Below are positions 1-10,600 of a DNA stretch of 64,000 nt, one piece after another (the stretch's first letter is position 1; every line of letters begins with the position of its first letter). This DNA is from CBDCTM01 sp965222005 (lineage in GTDB: Bacteria > Bacteroidota > Bacteroidia > Chitinophagales > Saprospiraceae), in contig OZ244935.1 of NCBI GenBank assembly GCA_965222005.1, positions 2,976,001 through 3,040,000 on the forward strand, written 5' to 3'. Both the position numbers and the translations under genes were made by a program. The notes below the pieces were generated by a model. The model ran no database searches. It worked only from the letters and a program-made list of their open reading frames with translations, and had not been told where the DNA came from.

Positions 1-3000
1 GACAAACTGCTGCAGATTCGCAATCTGTGTAATGCCATGCTCAATCTGAAAATGGCACCCAAACCCTACTTTTCCAATTATCTCACAGCACTCTGTATCG
101 TTGATAAAAAAGGCCATCCCAACCAACTCTTCTCCGAATGGCACCAGGTACTCAGTGGAATGCTCGGGCAGGTACAGGGGCGACGCTTCAACGCCTATAA
201 AAATTTTCTCGAATTCTCGCTCCACTTTTTTGAAACCCACAAATTGCGGGATATTAAATCCGGCGTTCAGTGGCAAGTCAAAGGAAGTGGTTTCGGTATG
301 CAGATAAAGGATAAAAAAGCCGGGCTCGTCTGCAACGAAGTCAAACTGGTAGCTTCACGCAAACAGGATTCCATCGCTATCGAAAGCACCAGCGGTATGT
401 TTCTGCCGCTCGACAACCTCTGGCTTGGGCAGGGCGGAACGGTCCATTGGCCACAGCAACAAATGAAGCAGGTGTATGCCCGCCTGGCCAGCTACAAACT
501 GGATGTAAAAAAGGGGCTTTACGAAGCCGAAGATGCCGAACTTTACCACCCACATCTTTTTGATGGAAAGCCAGTGAAAGGAATCGTGGAAGACAAGATT
601 AGCGCTGCAAGGAAAGGGAAATCCAAATCCTTTCCCCGATTCAAAACAGCCGAAAAGAATATTTTGATCGACGATTTGGTGGGCAATGTAGTCATCCAGG
701 GAGGTATCTCCCTGCGGGGCGACGAAGTACAGGTGTATGGAAACGCGCAGACCCAAGCCACTATTGAAATTTTGGACAAGCAAAAAAAAGTAATTGCCCG
801 AGCTTCGTCCAAAGGGTTTATCGTGAAGGGAAATGACAAGATCAGCGGGCAGAACTGTCGCTTGGTATTGTACACCGATACCCAGGACTCCATCCTTCAT
901 CCTGCCGTTCAGCTTAGTTACTTTGCCAAAAATCAAAAACTGGAAGCTAAACGTGAGAAAAATGGCAGCGGGCCAACGCCTTTCTACGCATCCTATCAAC
1001 ACCTCAATATGGATGCTGACAAGATCGATTGGTATATTGGGCAGGACTCCATCGTTTTCAATCAAAAGAAAGCCTCCGTTGGCGCCGGCAACTATACCGT
1101 TAAGTTTGAATCACCGGAATACTTTGATGAGCAAATCTACCGCCGCCTCCAAAATGTGGCGGATTATAATCCCATTTCATCTCTGTTTCATTTGTGTCAG
1201 GAGCAAGGCAGTTTGCATATTCAGGCGATCGATTTTGCTCGCAAGCTCAATCCCCGTTTTGATGTGTCGAGCATTAAAAGCCTGATCTACGATATGGCAG
1301 CAGCAGGCTTTCTGTATTACGAACCGGATAATGAACAGATACATGTTACCGAAAAGACAGCCTTTTATGCACATGCCAGCCAGGGCAAAAAGGATTTTGA
1401 CAATGTCCGCTTTGTCTCAAAATCGGATGCTTCCAATGCAGTCATCCACCTGCCCCGCCAGCAAACCCTGGCCAATGGTATCAAAATACTCGAATTCAGT
1501 AGTGCCCGAAAGGTGGCCGCCCGCCCCACCCACAACCAGGTGCTCCTGCTCGAAGATCGCAACCTGAGCTTCGATGGCCGGCTCTTCGCTGGGTTTGCCA
1601 GCCTGGAAGGCCGCGATTTTCACTTCAATTATGACCAATTCAACCTTGAGATTGATTCGGTTCGCTACTTCGATTTTTTTGTGCCTACCGGCCAGCAAGA
1701 TAAAAAAGGCGAACCAGAAGCTCTTTCATTGGCCTCAAGGATTGAGCACCTCAAGGGCGTGCTGCTCATTGATGCCCCTGCCAACAAATCGGGCAAAGAA
1801 AATATTGGCCTTTTTCCGGCTTTCAATAGCAAAGAAAAGTCCTACGTATATTATGACGCAGCCAATATTCACCAAGGATGCTACACCAGAGATAGCTTCT
1901 ATTTTGAGCTTAAGCCTTTCATTTTCAACAACTTAGGCGAATTTACCGCCGAGCGTTTGCAGTTCGATGGCCAAATGCTCTCAGCTGATATTTTCCCTCC
2001 TTTTAAAGAAAAAATAAAGGTGCGCGAAGAGGATCATTCCTTTGGCTTCATTACGAATACCTCAGACGCAGGCTGGCCATTGTTTAGCAAAAAGGGGCAT
2101 TACAAGGGCAGTATTGATTTGAGCAACCAGGGGCTGCAGGGCAAAGGGAATGTGACCTATCTCTGGGCCTCCATTGATTCGGACGACATTGTGTTCAAGC
2201 CCAAACAAATGCTCTCCAGTGCCCGCCAATTTCAGCTGACCGAGCAGCGTGGCGCCGATGTGGAGGTGCCTGAAGTATCGGGCCAGGAGATAGCTGTCAA
2301 TTGGCTGCCGTATCTGGACAGTATGTATATCCGCTCAGAAAGCGAGCCTTTTAAACTGTTTAAAGAGGGCAACTTTAGTTTGTATGACCTACTCATACTG
2401 ACTCCCAACGGGCTGAAAGGACGTGGCGTTTTTGAGTGGGCCCAAGGAGTGGCAAAAGCCAATGTATTTTCCATTGGAGCATTCTCCATCGAGTCGGATA
2501 CGGCTGATTTGAGCATCAAGGTGAAAGACCTTGAAGAATTGGCATTAAATACCAAAAATGTATTTGCCCGCCTGGATTTTGACAAACAGATGGGAACTGT
2601 GGAGGCTAATGTGGATACAGTGACCACCTTGCTACCTTACAATGCCTATCGGACGAGCATGAACGAATACGATTGGGATATGGCAAACGAGACCATCAAG
2701 TTTCGGTCGGAAGAGGGCTTGCTGGGCCATTTCAATGCTACTACCAAAGATCAAAAAGGATTGTACTTCAAAGGCGAGACGGCGCTTTACGACCTGAAAA
2801 CCAGCAAATTGCAAATAGGAGGTGTGCCTAAAGTGAAGGTGGCTGACGCTTTTGTGATCCCCTCCGATGGCTCGTTGGACGTCAGGCCTGGAGGCAAAAT
2901 TGCCACGCTGGAAAATGCGCGCATCATTGCCGATACCAGCAATAAATACCATTTGATTGACCGGGCCACAGTAGATATTATCGACCGCGAAACGTATCAG

Positions 3001-4281
3001 GCCAATGGCTGGTATGTATATAACGTTGGGCCGTACAAGCAACAAATACAGTTTGATGACATCAGGGGCGAGATGATTGGTAAGCGGCAGGATAAGCGTT
3101 TGCTCACCCAGGCAGCAGGAAAGGTAGCTGAAGCAGACAATTTTTATATCGATCACAAAACACAATTTTCCGGCGAAATAAGGCTGAGGTCCGACTTGCA
3201 AAACCTGCATTTTGATGGCTTTGCCCGCCTGGATGCTTCCAGCCTGGCTGAAAAACACTGGTTCTCGATCAATAGTCATGGCGATCGTAAAGACCTATCC
3301 CTGGCTTTTGATGAACCTAAGAATTTCAAAGGCGAAAATTTGTACAATGGCCTGTATATCAGCAAGTTAGATGAAAGGCTGTATCCTGCAGTGATGGCTC
3401 CTTTACATAGTACGGCTGACCGGGAAGTATTCAGCGTGAAGGGAGTATTCAATTACAATGAAAAGCAGGATCACTACATTTTCGGTGATTCCCTGAAGAT
3501 GATGGCAGGGCGCCAAAGTGGTAACCTGATGACGCTCAATAATGCCAAAGCAGCGGTGCAGGTGGAAGGCACTATGGGTATTGGTGCGCAACTGCCCTAC
3601 GTCAGTATGTTGGCTGCCGGGCAGGCCCTGGTGAGCCTTAAGGAAGTACAGCCCGCCAAATTTGAAGTGATGGCAGGGCTGGATTTGATGATCCCTGAAA
3701 AGGTATTGAAGGTGATGCAAACCGACCTCATTTCCGCCAGTTTTGATGCGCGAATGGTTGATTACAAGCAGGATGGCGAATTTTACGAACGCGCACTTGC
3801 TGAATTCATCCCTGAAGCGGATGCCTTGAAATCAGCCATTTCGAAGATGCGTCACATGAGTCTTGATCTGCCCGATAAATACGACAGATATAATTTGCTA
3901 TTTAGCCGGATGCAACTTGTTTGGAATCCAGAGCTTCAGTCCTTTGTCTCGGCGGGCGACCAGCTGGCTTTGAGCAGCATCAATAAGGCTCCGGTGAATC
4001 GATGGCTCCACAGCTTCATTGAAATCAGGTGTCCGGGCAACAATAGTGACAGGTTGTACCTCTACCTCAAGTCTCCGAGTGATTTTTACTACTATTTTGA
4101 ATATCGTGAGGGGGTATTGAGCATGGTTTCGAACAATGAGCAATTCAATGCAGCGGTGGCCGGCCTGGGCAAAAAGGATAAGGCGAGAAAGATGAAGGAC
4201 GGAGAGCTTTTCGAAATTCAGACGGCTGATCAGGCACGCGCCCAACAATTTGTTCAACGGATTAAAAATAGCAGAAAGTAA
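1..4281 (+). CDS. Very large unrecognised protein, 5' end outside the window
   Basis: The reading frame is open from the first base of the window, so the gene starts upstream and the first in-window ATG at 37 is probably internal. At least 1426 residues are present. I do not recognise the family. The sequence is rich in alternating hydrophobic/polar strands with many short beta-hairpin-like turns, and has no membrane span or Cys cluster in the visible part. This fits an elongated beta-rich envelope protein, but that is inference only. It ends with a Lys/Arg-rich tail and is followed 55 bases later by a strong hairpin terminator, so it is the last gene of its transcript. No T9SS C-terminal domain is visible. 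The long minus-strand frames within it are shadows. Confidence 0.85.
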   Translation, partial: DKLLQIRNLCNAMLNLKMAPKPYFSNYLTALCIVDKKGHPNQLFSEWHQVLSGMLGQVQGRRFNAYKNFLEFSLHFFETHKLRDIKSGVQWQVKGSGFGMQIKDKKAGLVCNEVKLVASRKQDSIAIESTSGMFLPLDNLWLGQGGTVHWPQQQMKQVYARLASYKLDVKKGLYEAEDAELYHPHLFDGKPVKGIVEDKISAARKGKSKSFPRFKTAEKNILIDDLVGNVVIQGGISLRGDEVQVYGNAQTQATIEILDKQKKVIARASSKGFIVKGNDKISGQNCRLVLYTDTQDSILHPAVQLSYFAKNQKLEAKREKNGSGPTPFYASYQHLNMDADKIDWYIGQDSIVFNQKKASVGAGNYTVKFESPEYFDEQIYRRLQNVADYNPISSLFHLCQEQGSLHIQAIDFARKLNPRFDVSSIKSLIYDMAAAGFLYYEPDNEQIHVTEKTAFYAHASQGKKDFDNVRFVSKSDASNAVIHLPRQQTLANGIKILEFSSARKVAARPTHNQVLLLEDRNLSFDGRLFAGFASLEGRDFHFNYDQFNLEIDSVRYFDFFVPTGQQDKKGEPEALSLASRIEHLKGVLLIDAPANKSGKENIGLFPAFNSKEKSYVYYDAANIHQGCYTRDSFYFELKPFIFNNLGEFTAERLQFDGQMLSADIFPPFKEKIKVREEDHSFGFITNTSDAGWPLFSKKGHYKGSIDLSNQGLQGKGNVTYLWASIDSDDIVFKPKQMLSSARQFQLTEQRGADVEVPEVSGQEIAVNWLPYLDSMYIRSESEPFKLFKEGNFSLYDLLILTPNGLKGRGVFEWAQGVAKANVFSIGAFSIESDTADLSIKVKDLEELALNTKNVFARLDFDKQMGTVEANVDTVTTLLPYNAYRTSMNEYDWDMANETIKFRSEEGLLGHFNATTKDQKGLYFKGETALYDLKTSKLQIGGVPKVKVADAFVIPSDGSLDVRPGGKIATLENARIIADTSNKYHLIDRATVDIIDRETYQANGWYVYNVGPYKQQIQFDDIRGEMIGKRQDKRLLTQAAGKVAEADNFYIDHKTQFSGEIRLRSDLQNLHFDGFARLDASSLAEKHWFSINSHGDRKDLSLAFDEPKNFKGENLYNGLYISKLDERLYPAVMAPLHSTADREVFSVKGVFNYNEKQDHYIFGDSLKMMAGRQSGNLMTLNNAKAAVQVEGTMGIGAQLPYVSMLAAGQALVSLKEVQPAKFEVMAGLDLMIPEKVLKVMQTDLISASFDARMVDYKQDGEFYERALAEFIPEADALKSAISKMRHMSLDLPDKYDRYNLLFSRMQLVWNPELQSFVSAGDQLALSSINKAPVNRWLHSFIEIRCPGNNSDRLYLYLKSPSDFYYYFEYREGVLSMVSNNEQFNAAVAGLGKKDKARKMKDGELFEIQTADQARAQQFVQRIKNSRK

Positions 4282-4336
4282 TACAACACACGATCAAAAG
4301 AGGTTTCGCTTACTTATAAGATTTGGTTTATTTTTG

Positions 4337-4372
4337 AAAACCAGGGATGTGCCTTATTCCCTGGTTTTTTTT
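4337..4372 (+). terminator. Intrinsic terminator after the large unknown gene
   Basis: The inverted repeat AAAACCAGGGA / TCCCTGGTTTT has a loop of about 9 bases and runs directly into a T tract. It lies 55 bases after the stop codon at 4281. Confidence 0.9.
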
Positions 4373-4402
4373 AGTATGTGGTGGTTTATCCTCGCTCTTT
4401 TC

Positions 4403-4421
4403 TTTTACTGATTTTGGTACG
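4403..4421 (+). promoter_or_regulatory. 19-base motif shared with the region before the PorE-like gene
   Basis: The sequence TTTTACTGATTTTGGTACG occurs here and, with one mismatch (A to C), at 16541-16559. Each copy lies upstream of a large envelope or secreted protein gene (about 215 and 35 bases before the annotated starts). The remainder of the 4373-4636 gap is AT-rich and shows no gene. The motif could be a promoter or a regulator site; its function is unknown. Confidence 0.35.
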
Positions 4422-4636
4422 GTTTTAGTCGTCTAACCGGCTAGTAGAACACCTGTAATTGTTGCCATTTACTGCCTTGACATCCTTTAGGGTGCCGTAA
4501 GTAGCTGATAATCAATTATTTACATAGGTGTAGAAAAACATTTTCTAAAAACAAACAAAATACATAATCCCGCCATCTTTCTGAAAACCGAAACCGAACA
4601 CACTCACCACTGGATCGAATCGGGCTTTTTCAAAAG

Positions 4637-7600
4637 ATGAAACAAAACAAACCCTCTTCTATGAAAAAAGAAGTACCGATTCTGCTAGCATTCTTCCTTT
4701 CTATCAGCTTTTCCTGTGCCAAGTTGTATGCTCAAAATAATCTGGCCATCGCTTATGAAAGCTCTGGCACCGTGCCCGATTTTCTCAATATTTGTGGCGA
4801 TTCCGACTCCACTGTGGTAGTGGTAAGCCTTGCCGGGGCTATTCCTGCGCCACGCGAGAATATTAGCGCAGCAGCCCATTTATTCAAAGGAGTAGAGTTC
4901 GTTAGCCTCGATGTTGGGGGTACCACTCCCGGTGTCACTGTCGATGCTACTGATCCCAACAAGCCCGTGTTTAGTCTGCCAAATATGAGCCCTATTGGCC
5001 TCACGAGCGTGCGGATTTCTTTCAGCATAGCGGCCAATTGCGAGTATGTGGACACGCTCACGATCAACGATGCTGCTGTGGTGTATGATGTATGGGAGTT
5101 TGATTATACGATGGGAGGCTCCAACTTCAACGAGATGGATGCCAATACAGAGTATCGGGATGCTTTCGCTGTCCCTTTTTTTACTGCCGCGGTAGAAAAC
5201 ATCTTTGGCCCGGCACGGGTAGGAGATTGCTTTTCAAGAGATATTGTAATGAATAATAGTGGCCTGGATGGCTTTGTAGATACCGTTTATTACGAAAATG
5301 TACAAGGCGCCGGCATCTATGTAACCGCCCTTTCGGTCAATGGGGTGTCCGTCCCTTTCACTAAACAAGCCCTGATGAGTGGCGATACCCTCATCAGCGC
5401 AGTGCTGGATAGCGCACATTTTGTATTTAATACCATAGGCGCTGGGCCTGGAGATGGCGACGGGTTTTTTGATCCAAATGAGACCTTGCGACTTACGGAA
5501 GATATTTGTGTGTTGAGCTGCCCCGATAGTCGCAGCAGTACGCATTCGGTTTCCTGGGGTTGCAAGGGAAGAGCCTGCAATATGGCAACCGCAACCGATT
5601 TTGTGCGCATTGGCGAAGGGGCTGCCAATGCTGTGTTTGGTCTTGGAGGGAGCGTGAGCTCACAGGATGTAGGCTATTGCCAAACGGGCGTTACCGTAGT
5701 GACTTATACCAATAATGGCGTTGAAAATGACCCCGGATTTGGAACCATGTTGAATATAGCTGCCGGTATCGGTATGGGTAGCACCATTCCAGGTACCGAT
5801 AGCTTCCCGATGCAGGACAATGGATTTTACATAACAGGTGTAAGCATAGCGGGTGTGAATATTCCCTCTGCTATCTATCTCAATCCCCTGGACAGCAATT
5901 CCCTCTTTTCCAGTGATCCCGACGGGGCAGGAGGCTTGGAAGATTTTGACAACGACAATTTCTTTGATGATTTGCCGCTGGGCGAATCGGTGGAGATAGT
6001 GGTGACGTATGAATTTGATTGCAGTTTGGCTCAGGAGCCGGGAGTGGACAGTACTTGTGCCAACAGCTTTGGCTCCCAGATGACCTCCCTGATCAGCTAT
6101 ACGGATGCTTGCCAGGACACCATTACCCTGCTCCAGCAAGGCTACAATAGCTTTTCCAACAGCCAGGTAGAGTTTGAAAATTTTCGCGATGCTGATGCAT
6201 ATACCATGCAGGATACTTTCTTTTTGCTCCATACACAAGAACGGGCTATTCGCTTTTTCGACCGGGCCTGCAGTGGTGGGGAGCAATTGCAGGTACAAAT
6301 CGTGTTGCCACAAGGGATGATGCCCGTGCTGGCTCTGACCGAAATGTTGCAAGGCTTCACTTCCATGCCGCTGGTGAGCAATAGCACCTCCAATGACACG
6401 CTCACCTTGATTTTCGATCCCTCAGGCCTGCCATTTTTAAATGGAGAGTATGAGTTGAGCCTGGCATTTACAGCCGATTGTACGGCCGATATAGGCCCTT
6501 CGGAATTTCCGTTGGAAATAGCATTCTACTGCCCCGATTGCGTTTGCCGGCACATTTGGTACTGTGGCGATCTGCCGGGGCCACAAATCCATGCGCTGGT
6601 GCCGCCTTGCAGTTTTAACTGTCCGGAGGGTCTTCAAACGATGTCTTTTGATGTCAATCGAACTACTTTTGGTTTCACCGATAGTACCTATACAAACCCG
6701 ATCGATCCGGCTGTAGCCAACCGCAAAGTGGCTATTTCCTGCGATTCGGTAGAAATGAAATTGGTGAATATCGTAGGCGATACACCCGTATCTGATAGCA
6801 TTGGGGTGGTAATTACCTATAATAACATTGACGATTCGCCCTCGCCGGATGAGACCTTTTTGTTCGGAAACGGAAGGCTGCGTATTACCAATGGCGGCAG
6901 CGAATATTTTTGCAGCTTTGATCCCTCTGCGCTCACAGTAAGCAGCAGCGGAGTGACCAAAACACTGCGATTTGACCTGGATAGCTGTTTGGTTGATTTA
7001 GGGCTTACCCTCAATCCCGGAGATACAGTCGAATTTTTAGGCAATTTTGCCCTCAACCCCGATGGGCCATACCTGGTTGACTTCCGAACGGTGCCCAACT
7101 TCAGAGCCTATGCTTATGGTATTGCCGATGGCACCGAACATGCCTGCGACAATTTTGGAGATATTTTTACAATCGCTAAAAATCGCACCGTATTTGACTA
7201 TCCGAGCAGCCTGAGCCATCCGCGTGGTTGCCAGGAGACCTTCCTGCAGTACCGCCTGGTTACTACCAACAATAATTTCTCCTCTTACTTTGGTTCCGAA
7301 TATCGCCAGGCCATCAAGATAGACTCGATCACCTTTGTATTTGATCCCAACTTGCTCGATGCATTCAGCACTTTTGAAACGGAGGTCATGATCCAGGATC
7401 ACCCTGTACATGGCAACAATTTCTTTCCGGTGCCAGGCTTTGATAGTACGGGGAGCTACGTGGCACATTTCGATACCCTGACCCTTGTGCCTTCGCTGAA
7501 GACGGGGCAGACCGTGCCTTTTAGCTTCCGCATAAGAGCCGTACCGAGCTGTGCATCGGAGTTGGGCAGCAGTCAGGCTAACAACTCCTTCAATCTGGAT

Positions 7601-10600
7601 CCGAGCATTCATTACATCGACCGGTACTATGCAAGCTTTATTGGAGATGGCAGTTGTGCTGATCCAATTGTAGAAACCCGGGATGCCGATATTACCTATA
7701 CCGAACCACCTACTTTCTCATTGGCCTCCATTTCCAACCCCAACTTTTTGCTGGCTGGAGATACAGCGGTGTGGGAGCTCCAGCACTGCAATACCTCATT
7801 TACGGCAGATGCCGGAGTGAGCTGGTTAGCGATTGAAGATACGACAGGCTCCATTGAAGTGGTTTCCATTGAAAATATTGAAGATCCTCTAAATCCGATA
7901 CCTTTAGTGGTAGTATCCTACGGACCGAATGGCGAACATTACTTTGTCTTTACCGACCCGCTCATGCGCGCTGATGGGATGAGTACGCTGGAGCAAAGGT
8001 GTAACACGCTGAGAATCAAGGCTTTAGTAAATCGATGCGGAGCTACCAACTTTGCTGCCAGGGCGGGGTGGAACTGTATTATGTATGCAACGCCCAACTG
8101 GACGCCAGCGCTCTATCCGCCCTGCGATGATGAAACGGTTGGCCTGTCTGTCACCACGCTTGATCCTTTTATCGATGCCAATGTGGTGGAGCAACCCGGC
8201 AGCAGTATTGATCTTTGCGATACAGCCACTATTGCCATTTTGGTGAGAAATACCGATCTCGGTGTAGCTTATGACGTAAGTACGGAAATCATCCTGCCTT
8301 TGCAGGGAGCGACCCTCGTGCCGGGCAGCGTTGAATTTGCCTGGCCTTCCGGAGCTGCTTATCAGCCGGCTGCAGCCGATCCGGCCTTTATTGGGCCGTC
8401 AGCAAGAGGGATGGTTTATCGATACGATAATTTTGCCTTGCTCAACAGTTATCTGAACAACAACGGCTTGCCGGCCTTCAATCCTGTCAATCCCACAGAT
8501 TCGAATGAATTCCGGATTCGCTACCAATTTGTCACAGATTGCGATTTTGTGAGTGGCTCTATTTCTTATTACAATTTGAAAGGCCTGAAAGGCTGTGGTG
8601 ATTCTACCAATTTGGAATCCGGCGAAACCCTGCCGCTTAATATACAAGGGACCAATCCGGGGTTTAGCAAGTCGTTTGATATCCAGTTTGATGAAGGGAG
8701 CCAGCTGCTTCCGGGCACAGTTGCTGACATCAGCATTACGGCAATCAATTTGAGCAATACTGCTTCGGATAGCGCAACCGATAAGATCAGCCTGCGCATT
8801 CCATTGGATGTAGTATATCAACCCAGCTCGACGGTGGCCATTCGGCCGGGTGGCTGGAATATTGGTGAGCCTGAAAAGGATACCATCGGCGCTTTTCAAT
8901 ATTTGCTGTGGTGTATGCCTAATGGCCTGCAATTGGATGACAGTGCTACCGTACAACTGACCCTCAGTAGCCCCGATTACGATTGTAGCCAGGATAGCAT
9001 TCCCGTTGAACTGATTACCCTTACCCGAAATACGGTGACTTGCAGTACGGGAGGAAGCTGTACAGTGAGTGCGATTACCTCTACCAATAATGGCCAATTG
9101 GTCAATTTGCCGGTACAGCAGCAAAGCCTTCGGTATTTGCCTGTTGAAGTAAGCAGCCAGTGTGCTCCGGGCGATCAGGAAAACGTAACGATTGATGGAT
9201 TTTTGATTAATAATGGCGATGATGTTGGTTCCTTGCCCATTCCCGTTGATTATTATTATGATCAAAATGACAATGGCCGTTTTGATAATGGCGAACTTCT
9301 CTTAGCCAACTTTACGGAAAACGGTCCGCTCAATAATGGCGATTCAATTTCCTTTTCTCATAGCTTTACCATCGATGCTTCTCAGGTTTGCAACCTCTTG
9401 GCTTTTATTGATTCCACTGGCCTGGGACTTTGTAATGTTACCAACTTCTCGCTGGGTATGCCTGTACTCGACAATGCAGGGCCCGATTTTAGTTTTTGTG
9501 CAGAGCAGCCAAGTGTGATCAATACACCGATCGGAACGGCAGCCTGTAATGCTATGACCGGCTATAGCTTCAATTGGACGGCTGTGCCACCAGCTACGGT
9601 CAGTGACCTAAGCGCCACTAATATCGCCGACCCGATTTTGGATGTTTCCTACAATGCGAGCAGCGGCGACACGCTGGCCTACGTACTCGAAACCACGCGA
9701 CCTGCCTGTGCGGCGATTAGTCGAGATACCGTATTTGTAGTATTTACAGGGCCTTTAGCACAAGCTGTTGCGACTCCTTCTCCAGCCTGCGCCGGAGATC
9801 AGGTAGAGCTTACTACGGGAGCTTCCTATCCGCGGGCCGATTGGTATGAAGGCGGTCAGCTGGTAGGCAGTGGCAATCAAATTTTTGTCAATCCTACAAT
9901 GAGCACCACTTATCGGTTGGTAGTGGAAGATGCTGCCGGCTGTGTGGATTCGGCTGATCTGCTGGTCAATGTTTCTACCGGCCCGGCTATCATCAGCCAA
10001 ACGGCGGATACCGACAACTGCCTGGGGGATATTGTTTCTATAAGCATCGAAATAGATCAGGCTATTCAAAATTATACGATCAATACAAATGGCAGCTATC
10101 AAAACGATGGCATCACGGGCAGCAACACCCTCAATTTTGATGCAGTGTATGCCGGAGATACTACCTATTTTGAAATATCGATCATGGGCGCTTCAGCAAG
10201 CTGTGCGGCGATCGATTCTTTTACTTTATTTCCCTGTGAAGCGGATCCGTGTGTGGAGCCTTCTGTGTCGAGCCTGTTTACCATAGAGGCGCATTGTGGC
10301 CAGTCCGATGGCAGCGTTACGATTGAAATGCCGGATGATCCTTCAAATTATTCCTATACCTGGTTACCCAATTTGGGTACAGGAGCCGGAGCAGGCAATA
10401 TTCGGAACGGCTTGCCTTTTGGTGGTTATACTGTACAAATCAGCCGGAATGGATTTAGCGGCTGCCTGGCTGAAGTGTATGTAGTGGTTGCCAATGCTGA
10501 TGGTCCGCAAGCTTCTTCGATTTCTACCCCTGCAGATTGCAACACGGCCAATGGTTCAGCTTTGCTCAGTCCTATGACTTATACCTATAGTTGGAGCGAT

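Noticed and set aside
355..1065. Minus-strand open frame of 236 codons opposite the large unknown gene
   Set aside because: Shadow frame; the plus-strand frame is continuous over 4.2 kb and ends at a proper terminator.
8399..9265. Minus-strand open frame of 288 codons inside the giant CHU_C gene
   Set aside because: It lies wholly opposite a well-supported coding sequence, has low-complexity Ile/Arg-rich composition and no family resemblance.
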